Positions 1 to 10,800 of a stretch of 64,000 bases of DNA are shown piece after piece. Both the position numbers and the translations under genes were made by a program. The stretch spans positions 40,953,336 through 41,017,335 of the forward strand of contig OZ038433.1 of assembly GCA_964036275.1 (NCBI GenBank), written 5' to 3'. Every line of letters begins with the position of its first letter. Positions within the stretch are counted from its first letter, which is position 1. The notes under the pieces were generated by a model. It was given only the letters and a program-made list of their open reading frames with translations. It searched no databases and was not told the DNA's origin. This DNA comes from Litoditis marina. Its lineage: Eukaryota; Nematoda; Chromadorea; Rhabditida; Rhabditidae.

Positions 1-46
1 AATATCCGTGAACAGTTTCACCCGTGAACAGTTTCAATTCTTTTAG

Positions 47-128
47 GTACGAGTCGATTCTGACTGAGGACAACCAGGTGAAGTACAAGAGATTCATCGA
101 GGAGTACAACGCGGCTACCGGCACCTAA
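47..128 (+). CDS. 3'-terminal exon of an unidentified gene
   Basis: A TTTTAG acceptor ends at 46. It is followed by an open phase-1 exon (first complete codon TAC) that ends at TAA 126-128 and encodes a short charged C-terminus, YESILTEDNQ...YNAATGT. An AATAAA follows 10 bases after the stop. The upstream exons lie outside the window. The C-terminal tail is too short to assign a family, and I do not recognise it. Exon status rests on the acceptor, the codon-like composition compared with the flanks, and the well-placed polyadenylation signal. Confidence 0.6.
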
Positions 129-138
129 GAGATATTCG

Positions 139-144
139 AATAAA
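139..144 (+). terminator. Poly(A) signal AATAAA
   Basis: Canonical AATAAA starting 10 bases after the TAA of the terminal exon at 47-128. Confidence 0.6.
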
Positions 145-233
145 TATTCTCAGCTCAAAGTCATTGGTACATTTACTAGTGTTAGATTTATTTGTAACAA
201 ATATATTTGTTGTCATAAAGAATTTTGGATGTT

Positions 234-355
234 ATTAGAAAATTATGTGCTCAGTGAAATATGCCACTCAAAATCGAAAACAACACCAAAATTGTCTTGA
301 ATCAGGGTCGAAACGACTTTGAGTGGCATCTTTCACTGAGCACATAATTTCCTAA
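234..355. repeat. Short palindromic inverted-repeat element (family A)
   Basis: The two ends are near-perfect inverted repeats carrying ATGTGCTCAGTGAAA and ATGCCACTCAAA. The whole piece can fold into one hairpin. A longer relative sharing the same terminal sequence lies at 6161-6446. It has no coding capacity, so it looks like a non-autonomous MITE. Confidence 0.75.
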
Positions 356-679
356 TCAAATATTTAGTGTTCCCTCCAAGCAAGGATGACGAGAACGACA
401 CATTTTGCGGAACCTAGCTGTGTTTGTAGTTTGATTCTACCGGCTTCATTGTGGTAAGGCGACTTGTAATGGTATGCTAATTTCTAATTACACTAAAACA
501 GCAAATTCCCCTTCATATTTGGATGTGCCACTCCAATGGTAAATTCTCCAATAAAAGTGGCGTATGTGGAAAGCCACATGTCTCAAGTCAGTTAGTTGTT
601 TGTTCCGTTATTATTAATTATTTTCTGTTTGTAGAAGTTTTTAGCATAAAAAATTCAAGAAGAGGCTGCTGCTGATAAC

Positions 680-685
680 TTTATT
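680..685 (-). terminator. Poly(A) signal of the 697-1383 gene
   Basis: AATAAA on the minus strand (TTTATT on the plus strand), 11 bases downstream of the TAA stop. It supports the gene model. Confidence 0.6.
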
Positions 686-696
686 CGCTCGGTCTC

Positions 697-1383
697 TTAT
701 GGCCAATATGCGTGATGACATCCAGTCTTGTTCAATTGCCACTTGGATTTCTTGGTACCAGATGCACTCATACAACATCTGAAACATTGCAACGAATTGA
801 AATTATGCAGTGAAATTGATCTACACTTATACATTATACATGTATTCATTAATATAAATATTCGGACCGACTTACTTGTAAGATGAGTTACCGATACAGT
901 TGTCGCTGACCAGACAGTTGGTGAGACACTTGTTGTAGCATTTCGTGTTGCGGTTGAATCTGGAATAGTTGCCTTTTTTGAGTAAACAATGTAATACCTT
1001 TCTTTCAATTTGTTCATCGTCAAGGTATCAGACTCCAAATTAAACTAGTCGTCACTATGTATTGGGTAACAACTGGACCGCCATTGCTTTAGCTGTCAAT
1101 CGATACGTATGTAATGCATTGTGTGCTCACGCAGTGCTGTTTCCAGGTTCGCAGTTGTAGTTGTATCCCGGAGCTCCCTGACAGAACAAATCACAAATGT
1201 CATACAAGTAGGCGGAACACGAAGCGATGAAGAAGACAGAGACAAGAACCACCACTATCGAACGCTGAGAATAATCAATATAAGATTATTATTCACAATA
1301 CTGTTGACTCAATATCGGAGCATTAAAGTAATTAAGAATCATTACATTTTAGAAACCTGCCCTGAAGTCAACATTGAAAACAT
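697..1383 (-). CDS. Small secreted ten-cysteine protein (108 aa)
   Basis: Four exons on the minus strand, joined in phase: 1357-1383, 1131-1264, 876-959 and 697-778. Donors are GTTTCT, GTGAGC and GTAAGT; acceptors are TCTCAG, TTCCAG and TTTCAG. The product starts MFSMLTSGQ, then has a hydrophobic signal peptide (RSIVVVLVSVFFIASCSA, about residues 10-27). The mature part has ten cysteines, including KCYNKCLTNC and KCC, and three N-glycosylation sequons (NST, NSS, NKT). An AATAAA lies 11 bases beyond the stop. The even cysteine count suggests a disulphide-stabilised extracellular peptide. I do not recognise the family, and toxin-like or antimicrobial roles would be guesses. Exons 2-4 are well supported. 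The 27-base first exon is the weakest part, since the start could instead be in another upstream exon. Confidence 0.65.
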
Positions 1384-2401
1384 CGAGGGTGAAAAGAGGG
1401 GAAAATCGGCTATCATACCACGTTCTGACTGACTACGATTTTCGAATGTTCATGAAAACTAATAGTTGCGTGTTGAATCTATATATTGCACTCTGACCGT
1501 TTCAGTTGGAAAAAAACATATAAACGAAAATAGGCTTCAAGTTCATGTTCTTCAGTTCACATAGTTAGTAGCAGAAGGTAACCACTGCTCAATTGAAGCC
1601 ACCACGAAAATTTTAGACAATTCTGGTAATTCAAATCATAGACTTTGAATGAAGTTTCTATCCTCATGTCAAACTCAGAGTACACGAAACACAGTTTTTT
1701 GTTTGGAACAAGGATGAACTCACCATTTCCAAAGAACTAGCTTGGTGCACATCATTTTTGACGTGAAGTATTTATACCAAAAGCTTGGTTAATAAGTGGC
1801 GATACTCCGTTGGATACCTTTGAAAATGTTTCATTTACACTTTATTGGAAAAAGGATTGTGCGCATGTGCAATGCAACATTGCACAAACGTGGATGTAAT
1901 TTGAATAGTGCTCATGATCAGAAAGTTTGTACTTCTCCGGTGTGGTTTTAGATCAATGTACCACTTGATATGGGCTCCCACCTTTCAAAGACTCCTGGAT
2001 TTTCAGGTGGTTGCAACGGTCAACACCGTTTTTGAGTAATAAGGTGCATTAACAGAACTCATATCTGTGATCATGGAAAACAATTGAGTTCGATTGGCAA
2101 ATTCCACCTAACAATAACAGACTCCTTCTATTTTGAAGATTTGATTACTGTTTGCATTCTTTAGTGAGCGAAACGATCACAGTTTGAGTATTTATCCTAA
2201 ATCTTGATACCCATATACTTCACTAGTCGGTTCAGTCACGAAATTTGCTTATGTATTTGAGAAAATGAAATCTCAAAAAACGAAATCTCAAAATATCCCG
2301 CGCTGCGGCAATTTGGTCTGCCTCTTGTAGATTACCATCTAGCTGACCTCATTTACCCGACACATTCTCTTTCTCTTTAAGTCTCACGTGTTTCGCCAAA
2401 A
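1384..2401. other. Intergenic region between two divergent small secreted genes
   Basis: About 1 kb between the starts of the minus-strand gene ending at 1383 and the plus-strand gene starting at 2402. It is AT-rich with no convincing exon. It presumably holds both promoters, but I could not name specific sites. Confidence 0.5.
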
Positions 2402-5400
2402 ATGCAACTCATCCTAGCAGTAGCAATATTCCTGTATATCATTCATTTTGTATGTTCGGAGAGCTGTACTTCTGGTAATTTTTACTTTCACCTTTCAATA
2501 TGCCTTTGTATTGTAGATTTATCACAAATTTTGAAAGTCAAAACATAATAACTACCTCCGAAAACAGAATTTTTCACGGATTGTGAAGGTTTGCTTTTAA
2601 ATAAAAACTCTTATGTGGACCGACCCCAACGCTTGTCCTTTGAACTGCAATACATTTTTCAATGGCAGTATAAAGGACCGATGACACGGGATTGGTCCAC
2701 ATAATCGTCCTTCTTTAAGAAGCGAACCGTATCTCTACTAATCCTACCATTTCAGCTGAATACTGTCCAGATGGCTGGTCTGTTCTACGAAAACCCGACC
2801 AGTCCGCCTACACCTGTGACCCAATGAAGGTATTGTGGAACCGGACATTTTACTAGTCCTGTTCATCCCAGAAAATTGAACTTTTTTCACGTCGGTTTGC
2901 TCAGTACTTCTAATCCAACGTTGTGGTCTGCTATTTTTCTTCTTATTTCTACGTGTACTCTTACGGTCCTAATAATTTTTCCCTGTCGAGCACTCCATTT
3001 TACCTAATTGATTTATCTTTGAGTGCAAGCAGCAGCACAATTCTGAGGCATAACTATAACTTTTTTTTCAAATCCCATCAAAAAGTTGCTGAACGATCCC
3101 AACTCATATTGTAAGAGTTGACAGCTTACGGAACAGAGTATATAGTTAAAGGGGGGCTGTAATGAATTTTCAAATGAAAGATCGAACTGAGACAATTCGA
3201 TAGATGATCTTTTCTCACAAGAATGTCCATTTCATTCAAAGCTCTGTTTTTAAAATTTCACTAATTTTTTGCATACTGTCAGGGACGCAGAGGATGATTT
3301 GGAGTGAAATGAACATTCATGAAAAAGTGGGGGCCCAACGACTGTGAGATTTGTCTTCTGCTGTGCGCCCCTTAGACAGCTACTCTCAAATGGAGCAGCT
3401 ACTGCTACAAAAACCGGAGAATACTTATATACTCAAGTAACTGTTCATTACAAACATACAAAAGTCGTAAAATATTTTTTCAAACCTGTAAACTATAATA
3501 TACAAATCACAGGTGTAAAAGAGAGAACAACTGTTGAATAATATGCCAAGTGTTATAGCACCTAGAGTTGAAGTAAGGACCAAAACTGCAAATCATTGTG
3601 TACAAAACCAGAATCTCTATAGTTGACTACGTTGAGTTAACATCTGTGATTTGTATATTATAGTTTACAGGTTTGAAAAAATATTTTACGACTTTTGTAT
3701 GTTTGTAATGAACAGTTACTTGAGTATATAAGTATTTTCCGGTTTTTGTAGCAGTAGCTGCTCCATTTGAGAGTAGCTGTCTAAGCGGCGCACAGCAGAA
3801 GACAAATCTCACAGTCGTTGGGCCCCCACTTTTTCATGAATTTTTCTCTTTTTGTACACATGCCGTAGGTATGTGGTTTGATCTGTACGGTGCAGATAAA
3901 ATTGTTTTCTTAATGAATGACTTGTCAAGTATTACCATCATTCGAAAAAAATATGACGTCAACATTGCAGTTCTGGAAACTTACTTTATCTGCCCTTCAG
4001 ATTCCCAGAATACGTCATATTTGAATGAAGTTTTATCCTGAATTGACCATTTTTAAGAAACTTTTAGCATTCGAAAACATATTTCACGTCAATTTTCTCA
4101 AAAGTTGACGTCATCTGGTCTTCTGAATTCCAGAATAAGTCATATTTAGATAAAATTTCATCGTTAATATACCATTTTTAAGATATTTTCAGCATTTTAA
4201 ATAATATGTGACGTCAACTTTGCACTTCTCAAAACTGACGTCATCTGGTCTCCAGAATCGCAGAACAACACGTCACCCTTACATTGAGTTTTACCGTTAA
4301 TTGGCCCTTTATAAGATATTACCATAATTTGAAAATATATGTGACGTCAACTTTGCACTTTTCAAAAATGACGTCATCTGGTCTCCAGAATCCCAGAATA
4401 CGTCACTCTCAGATTGAGTTTCACCGTTAATTGACCCTTCCTAAGATATTACCAACATTTGAAAATATATGTGACAACTTTGCACTTTTCGATTATGACG
4501 TCATCCGAGCTCCAGAATCCTCGATGACGTCATCAGTAGAAGACTTACATCTGAATCAATGTCAGTTCATGTCGTGGTATCATACTCCAAATTTTACTTG
4601 AATTGGTTAGGACTGAGCTGAGTTATAACGCAATTTGATTTACCGCGACAGAGAGGGCGAGAGAGTGCACGAAATGAAGAGACGCAGAGACATTTTCAAA
4701 GACCTATAACTTGATAAAAAATAATTTTTTTCGAAAAAAAGTTTGCGCCCCCAAGGTTTGAGTGGGATATCTATCGTCTCCCAAATTTTCAGTCAAATCG
4801 GTTCACACATAAAAATTTCCCAGAAGTGCGTTCACACACACACACACGGCGGAAGTTGGCGGTCTGCATGAAGCGCATAACGTCATAACTCGGCTCAAAC
4901 TTAATCAATTTTGTTCAAATTTGGAACATAGCTTGTAAATATGCCATGAAATACCAACAAATCATTAAAAGTTTTGATTTGCACGTTTGGGCCTTTTTGA
5001 GGGTAAACTAAAAAAATGAAAGCGCGCATTAGCCGGACCAAAGACAAATCTCGCACAGCGCTTCGCGCTGCGCGCGATTGATTGCTCGCACTTCTCTGAC
5101 TCTCGTGCCTTTTCGGCAAACGCCGTTAGCCAAATTCGGAATTCAATGCAGCCCTCTAATGGCATGTTCAAGGAAAACTTAATAAGTGAATGAGGATACT
5201 CATTACTTACAGTGCCAACTACTTATTTGTTGTTTTTGAAAAAAGCAATAAACTTCAGTACGACGTGAAGTGTCCGAAACCACATAGTTGTGTCCACTCA
5301 AGTTGTGGAATAAGTTTCTGCTGTGTAAGTCCAGGTGAGTCAAGCTGTCCTCTGGGTCATTTTTTGTTTGTCGTTCAATATGCTCCAGACCGGTGAATTT

Positions 5401-5753
5401 CAAAACTGAAAACTACTCTTGGTTGAAAGGTGTAGAATAGAATATAATAGACTTATTCGCGATTCAACACGTGACTTTCCACATTGTTGGAGGTGGCACT
5501 CCGGTTGGAGAAATGGAAGAAGAAAATATTAGATGATGAAAAGGGTATTGTGACCCTGTTACGTGCTCATAATTCATGCCTTATACGATTGAACGGTGGT
5601 TGTACCTGGTTTTGTATGAAAATAGTAATTATGGAGCTCTAACTACAAGTGGGGCTCCGTGTATTTTGTTTGCTCTCAGACAAACTTCGTCGATGGAAAC
5701 GACAACAAGAAATAGAGAAGGATATCATGGAAAACGATGACGACGAATTATGA
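2402..5753 (+). CDS. Small secreted EB-module-like cysteine-rich protein (98 aa)
   Basis: Four short exons join in phase: 2402-2474, 2756-2829, 5259-5334 and 5680-5753. Acceptors are TTTCAG, CTTCAG and CTCTCAG; donors are GTAATT, GTATTG and GTGAGT. Residues 1-20 form a signal peptide (MQLILAVAIFLYIIHFVCSE). The mature protein has eight cysteines spaced SCTS, YCPDGW, YTC, KCP, SCV, SCG and FCC, ending CCVSP. A charged tail (DKLRRWKRQQ then an acidic NDDDEL end) follows. The CP...C...CC pattern resembles nematode EB/lustrin-type modules, which is a family-level inference. Intron 3 is 2.4 kb and full of repeats, which hides the gene from simple frame scanning. The partner or function is unknown. 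Confidence 0.7.
2596..2720. repeat. Palindromic MITE, family B (copy 1)
   Basis: The ends are imperfect inverted repeats (TTATGTGGACCGACCCC against GGGATTGGTCCACATAA, closing with CGTCCTTCTTTAAG). The inner part is CCTTTGAACTGCAAT and its inverse. Related copies lie at 36731-36856 and 43256-43368. It sits in intron 1 of the small secreted gene at 2402. Confidence 0.7.
3315..3841. repeat. Foldback element with two ~202-bp inverted arms
   Basis: Left arm 3315-3516 and right arm 3640-3841 are near-identical reverse complements separated by about 123 bases. Both arms carry the same 50-plus-residue open frame in opposite directions, purely because of the palindrome. The outer ends read ATTCATGAAAAAGTGGGGGC. 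It lies in intron 3 of the gene at 2402, so the primary transcript could form a long hairpin. Confidence 0.85.
3955..4540. repeat. Tandem array, ~125-133-bp unit, with CRE-like palindromes
   Basis: Five degenerate units start near 3955, 4085, 4210, 4343 and 4473. Most units carry GACGTCAACTTTGCACTT, then TGACGTCATCTGGTCTCC, then CCAGAATACGTCA, then a TTAAGATATT block. TGACGTCA is the consensus CRE/ATF palindrome. The unit spacing is regular and identity rises towards the later units. Its position directly beside the foldback element suggests a composite intronic insertion. Confidence 0.75.
4640..5173. other. Repeat-like intronic DNA with GAGAGAGTGC/GAGACGCAG motif
   Basis: Contains GCGAGAGAGTGCACGAAA followed by GAGACGCAGAGAC, a short CA microsatellite near 4835-4848, and a GC palindrome (CAGCGCTTCGCGCTGCGCGC) near 5058. 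The first motif recurs at 8647, 11950 and 15277. No exon is seen. Confidence 0.45.
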
Positions 5754-6021
5754 TACTTTTATGATATTATATTAATTATTGTGATGTCCAATGAGTATGT
5801 TTGCTTTTCCGCGTTCGAGTGTTTTCGTAGTTCTACTCGAGTGCATCACACGATTTGATGTAAATAGAGCTAGATAAATATAGCAAAAATTGAGAAATTT
5901 TACTTTGTTCCATGTGTGCCAAGGTCATATTTATTGGTTCTGAAAACCAGTGTAAAACGGAACACTATCACAATCTGAGAGCAGTTATTTACTTCTCGCT
6001 CTTTTTTACCATTTTTCATGT

Positions 6022-6027
6022 AATAAA
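6022..6027 (+). terminator. Possible poly(A) signal for the 2402-5753 gene
   Basis: First AATAAA after the TGA at 5751-5753, about 270 bases downstream. It is plausible for a worm 3'UTR but not proven. Confidence 0.3.
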
Positions 6028-6160
6028 TGTTGTGATGTATTCATGAAGCGTGTGAGACATGTGAAGCGTGAGAACGTGAAGCACGATAATGGTTGGGTGA
6101 ACACACGAAGTGAATTAACGCCCAACAGGTTCACAAACCGTCAAAACTATTTTCAGTCAT

Positions 6161-6446
6161 TATGGAAATATGTGCTCAGTGCAAGGTGCCGCTCAAAATC
6201 GTTTCGACCCTGATTCAAGACGATTCTGGTGTTGATCTCTGAGGGTTGGGTAACCCCTCTGAGAACTGGAAAAACAGTACGAGAAGACTTACCACCATCT
6301 TCTGACGCCTTCACATCCTATTTTTCAAGTTCTCAGAGGGATTCACCTGATGATGACCCAGCCCTCTGAGAACAACACCACAATCGTCTTGAATCAGGGT
6401 CGAAACGATTTTAAGCGGCACCTTTCACTGAGCACATATTTTCATA
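6161..6446. repeat. Long inverted-repeat element, family A
   Basis: Terminal inverted repeats of roughly 70 bases begin TATG(G/A)AAATATGTGCTC and continue through GCCGCTCAAAATCG and GACCCTGATTCAAGACGAT. The centre has a second degenerate inversion built on CCCTCTGAGAAC. It shares its ends and inner TIR sequence with the 122-bp element at 234-355, so both are members of one non-autonomous family. Confidence 0.8.
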
Positions 6447-6644
6447 TTAACAATTTTCTGTTTTAAATAAATACAACACGAATGTTTCCAGTCACTCCTT
6501 TTAATGAGCACAATTTATACAACCGAAACGTATTTTTGAGAATAACTTTTATTCTCTTCATGGTTGATAATGTCTTTTCTTATTGGTAAGCGGTAATGTG
6601 CAGGAGAAGGTTCGATCTGAATGGTTTCTGTTCAACGCTGACTT

Positions 6645-6842
6645 TGTGTCTATAATCGTCGCCGACGGAAAGCCGGGAGGGTACTGTATATCTCAATTTC
6701 CGCGGTGTACGCAACGCATGTCGCCGATTCCAATGCTTTTTCGGCTATGCACTCTCGTAACGCAGTGTTTAGCGCCTGGCTACGAATATTTTGCTTGCAG
6801 GTTCGATTCCTGTGAGAGACAAACAGTGTGGCAAGTTTACGG
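6645..6842 (+). repeat. tRNA-derived SINE, copy 1
   Basis: Contains the family block GGGAGGGTACTGTAT, an A-box-like stretch (GTAACGCAGTGTTTAGCGC) and a perfect B box, GGTTCGATTCC, at 6800-6810, then GTGAGAGACA. The same order recurs at 14581-14783 and 15714-15923. There is no cloverleaf with a paired acceptor stem, so it is not a functional tRNA gene. Confidence 0.7.
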
Positions 6843-7829
6843 TGAGCTTTGTTTTTGTTGACAGTTAGTGAATGGAGAACAAGCGCAACAGATATATCTT
6901 CCACCAGTGTGATTATTGCTTCTCCAAGTGAGAATAACTTTTATTCTCTTCATGGTTGCAGTACCTTGCTGTCATCGAATATAGATTAAGTCTTTGTGAA
7001 AACATCATTTATTTTCCTCGGCACATATAGATCCATATTTTATGACGTTTTATTCCTGGTCTTGTTAACATTGAGTCGTAAACTGCCTAAAAAGTAAATT
7101 CTCTTCCCAGTTCTCTCCGGCAATTCCACCATATATGGAACAGCCTAATACGCTATTTGAATGCTAGTGATAACCAAAACGGGTAAGTTCGCAACCCGCG
7201 AGTAAGCTATTTGAATTTTGCTCTAATCGCTCACTTGATTAATTGAGCTTACTGAATACGGTCACAGGTAATGCAATGCAGATAGGTACGGTGCCTGGCT
7301 CACTTATACTAAACGATTGTTGTGTGCAGTGTGGTTGATTTTCTTTCTCTATCTCAAATATTCACGACTTTCAGATTCTAAGATTTATTCATTCAGGTCA
7401 TTGTTGCAATATGGTGTTCCTTCATCGCTTTCCACAGATGATTATCTCTGCACATTCTCAATATCTCTTCGCCTCGGACATGGGGCGGACGGGCCCGACC
7501 TCCTCTAATTGAACGGTTGTAACTTTGCCCGGTGAGGACCATTCCATCTCTCCATTTCATTTCTATTTTTTTCATTTCATTTGAATCTTGAAAAGCAGTT
7601 TGTTAATATGGGAAAAATCTCAACCAGAGCAGAGCAAGCGTGACTCTGTTGTATGTGTAGTTTGATTGATGCAGCGGCTCTCCGCTAGTAATCCGTTGTA
7701 TACAGGTCAAACTACGAACCAGATACGTTCATTCTCTATTCGCAACCACTTGTAATGTTCAGCTTTGTTGTTCATGGTTCAACAGCGAAATTGCATTCTA
7801 TTCCATTCTACTCTAATTCAGTACATTTG

Positions 7830-10800
7830 ATGTCGAAAACGAAACGCCAAGACCTGCAGGGAATTCGGGGATTCGCAATTCTTGCTGTTCTCTTGTTTCA
7901 TTTTTTCCCGAAACAGTTCCCAAATGGATATATTGGAGTTGATCAGTAAGTTTTGGAGTTTCCTTCGTTCCAGCACTTATTACTTTATGATGAGACTGAT
8001 AAGAATTATTGGTTAAAAAACACACATTTTTTTGTGAAAAAATGCATTATTCAGTGGAAGGAACTTCCTGAATATTTGACGGATTATCTGTAGAAGGAAA
8101 TCAATTAGTAGAGTATATGGTCACCAGTCTTTTGATAAACTTCTCTATTTCAAGGTTCTTCGTACTTTCTGGCTACCTAATTGCCATGGTGTTGAACAAG
8201 GACGATTCAATTGGCCTGGATTCGATTAAAACCTTCTATTATCGGAGAATCAAGAGAATCGTTCCTCTGTATATCCTTTGTATCCTTTTCACCCTGACCG
8301 CTTTACTATTCGTATTTCCTGAAATGATTTTCGAGAAAAACCTCGAATCCGGGTGGTCGGCTTTGTTTTTGGTAACGAATCTGAGAGGAAATGACCCTAC
8401 AAAACAATACCTGTTACTGGTGAGAAATCAAGTCAGTGTCTTCGAAATTTTGCCCGATGCCTGTAATCACCCATACGTTGTTGCTCTTTCTTGAGAGCGC
8501 TTATATAGTTTTTGTCAAACCGTTGTGGACATCGACGGTTAATTTGATGGGGGCGGGCCTTGGCGCACGGCCAACTCAACTACGCATCGACGTGATCTAC
8601 TCAGACAACTCCCAGCCAATTGGCCTACCATTCTAGCGGACTCGACGAGAGAGTGTGCAGGTCAGAGAGAAGTAGACGTCTGCCGCCTCATTGACCTGCA
8701 TGCTCTTCGGTTTCTGTATCATGCTTATCGTTGTAAAGATGGCGTCAATCGTTTCGAGCATCTCTCAGTCAATTGAGCTCTTTGTTGTCTTTTTCGAGAA
8801 AATGGTGCACAACTGAGTACTCTTACTAGAACATCCCGGCCGACTTATCCCATCCTGCGTCTCTCGCTTTACGTACTATTTCGCCGCGCCTGAATCCCTA
8901 CGGGATGTAAGAGCAGAGAAATAGCGTCTGTTTGAGGAGACGTAGGTTGTGTTCGATAGGTCAGGATGTACGTGAACACGGCGTGAGGACAACGTCCGAT
9001 ACATCGTGCGCAGCGCGGAGCGCTGCGCAGATTAGTTTTTGTTCAAAGGTCTGCAGACATTACAAAACAGATTATTACAATTTTCTTCAAAGTACGTCGA
9101 CCATTTTCTTAGATTTTTGCATGAATCACGGAAGGGCAACAAGTCTACAAGATACCGAGTTCACTTTCCAAGTAGTTATTTATTGAGAGGAGTTAGAGGG
9201 CCCAACGTCTCGCAAAAATGTAGCAAAATGTATCTTCCGGTAGCAAAAAACTAGGTATCCTTTTTTGAATTTTTAAACCGAGCGAGATTAGACTTTTCCT
9301 CGAAATATTTTTATTGGACTTCTTTCATATTTCTTGTACATGTTTATCCAAAACTAATCTTTACTTTCTTTACACTCGTTTTTTTTTATATTAATGATAT
9401 TGCAGTTGACACTAGCAGAGGACGCGTTCGCTCACACCTGGTCACTGGCTGTCGAGATGCAGTTCTATTTGTTGGTGCCGATATTCTTCTATTTTCTTCG
9501 TCGCATTCCAATTCAGTTCAGAGGTGTTTATATGGCGGCCGTTGGTGAGCACTCTGCCTATGAACGAATGAATTTATGACGCAAACAAGGCGTGTGATAC
9601 AATAATGAAATGAGATGAAAAATCGATGAGTCAAAGGCCAAATGTCGATGGGAAACATCACATAGTATCAGTATAAATAACATTAAAAACAATTTGCTTC
9701 CATATAAGCCACCACCCTCCTCAGCCTATAATACCTCATATTCGGGACTCACATTTCAACGTTCTTGCTTCTATCAGAATAGAAATTCAGAACGTTTTCT
9801 AGCTCCTTTGTGACTATTACGTACACAGTATGGATTTAGACGTAGTACAAACATAGAGATAGTGCGTTATGCTCCTCGCACACAGTTCTCAAAACACACA
9901 ACTATGGGTAGTGGGATTCCGAATTACTTTACAAAACACAGTACAGATGAATTAGAATGAAACTCGGTCATTTACTAGAGTTCGATCCAGTTTTTGTTCT
10001 CCTCCTCTGTTCTTCATTGGAACTGGTACTGTTCCTTTCTACATACATAGATTGCAGTGTCTCTTTCTGGCATCTATCATCTATTCACCAATGACTATTC
10101 TTCTTTCAACAGTGTATTTGCTCGTCTCTGGCAATTTTGCAGCGGTTTGTCACTTTTTTTCAGTTCTGTTTCGATAAGAAGTTGTTATTGTTAATGTTCA
10201 TTGAAAAATCACCATTTGTTGTCATAGGTTAATTTGTTTCTCTGATTTCTGCAAGTCATTTCAGGTATCTATGGGTTCCATTACACCAATGATGGCGAGA
10301 GACTTCTTTCGAACACGGGTTAGTATTTTCGCATTCGAAAGCGCGAAAATAGTAGCTCATTCGAGAATAGAAGAAAAAACATGTTGGTTCCTGTGATATA
10401 TATCAGAATGTAAACAGAGTTTATTTATGACGAAAATGGAGCCCTATTGATGAGTTTACCAAAGACAACCATCATTTGACAAGGGTGTATTTACAAAGTA
10501 TAAAATATTTTAAAAATTTAAGATACGATGTTCATATACTTGGAAGGATTGTCGCAGTTACCTGCTTCGAAAACCAAACTTGGGCTTCAGAATCAGAATG
10601 CAATATGAAAGACAGTTCTAAAATTTTAATTACTTTAAATTTTCAAAAATAAACTTCTACCCTTCGTTCACGTTAATGGGAGATTGGTGTTGCTCTACCA
10701 TTTTTCTTTGTATATTATTAAACCGCAAGAATTAAAATGTCTCCAGATCATAAGCCAGGAACTTCTCCAAAAAAGATGACAGTTCCCGGTATGTCAAGCG

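Larger units (their letters stand above)
5754..7829. other. Intergenic DNA before the acyltransferase gene
   Basis: About 2 kb with no convincing exon. It holds one long inverted-repeat element (6161-6446), one SINE copy (6645-6842), a duplicated phrase (TGAGAATAACTTTTATTCTC at 6537 and about 6928) and a GTAGTTTGAT / TCAAACTAC inverted pair (7655-7715). Confidence 0.5.

Noticed and set aside
3344..3812. Two nearly identical ~60-codon open frames facing each other
   Set aside because: They are the two arms of the foldback element read in opposite directions. There is no start context, splice support or coding signal beyond the palindrome.
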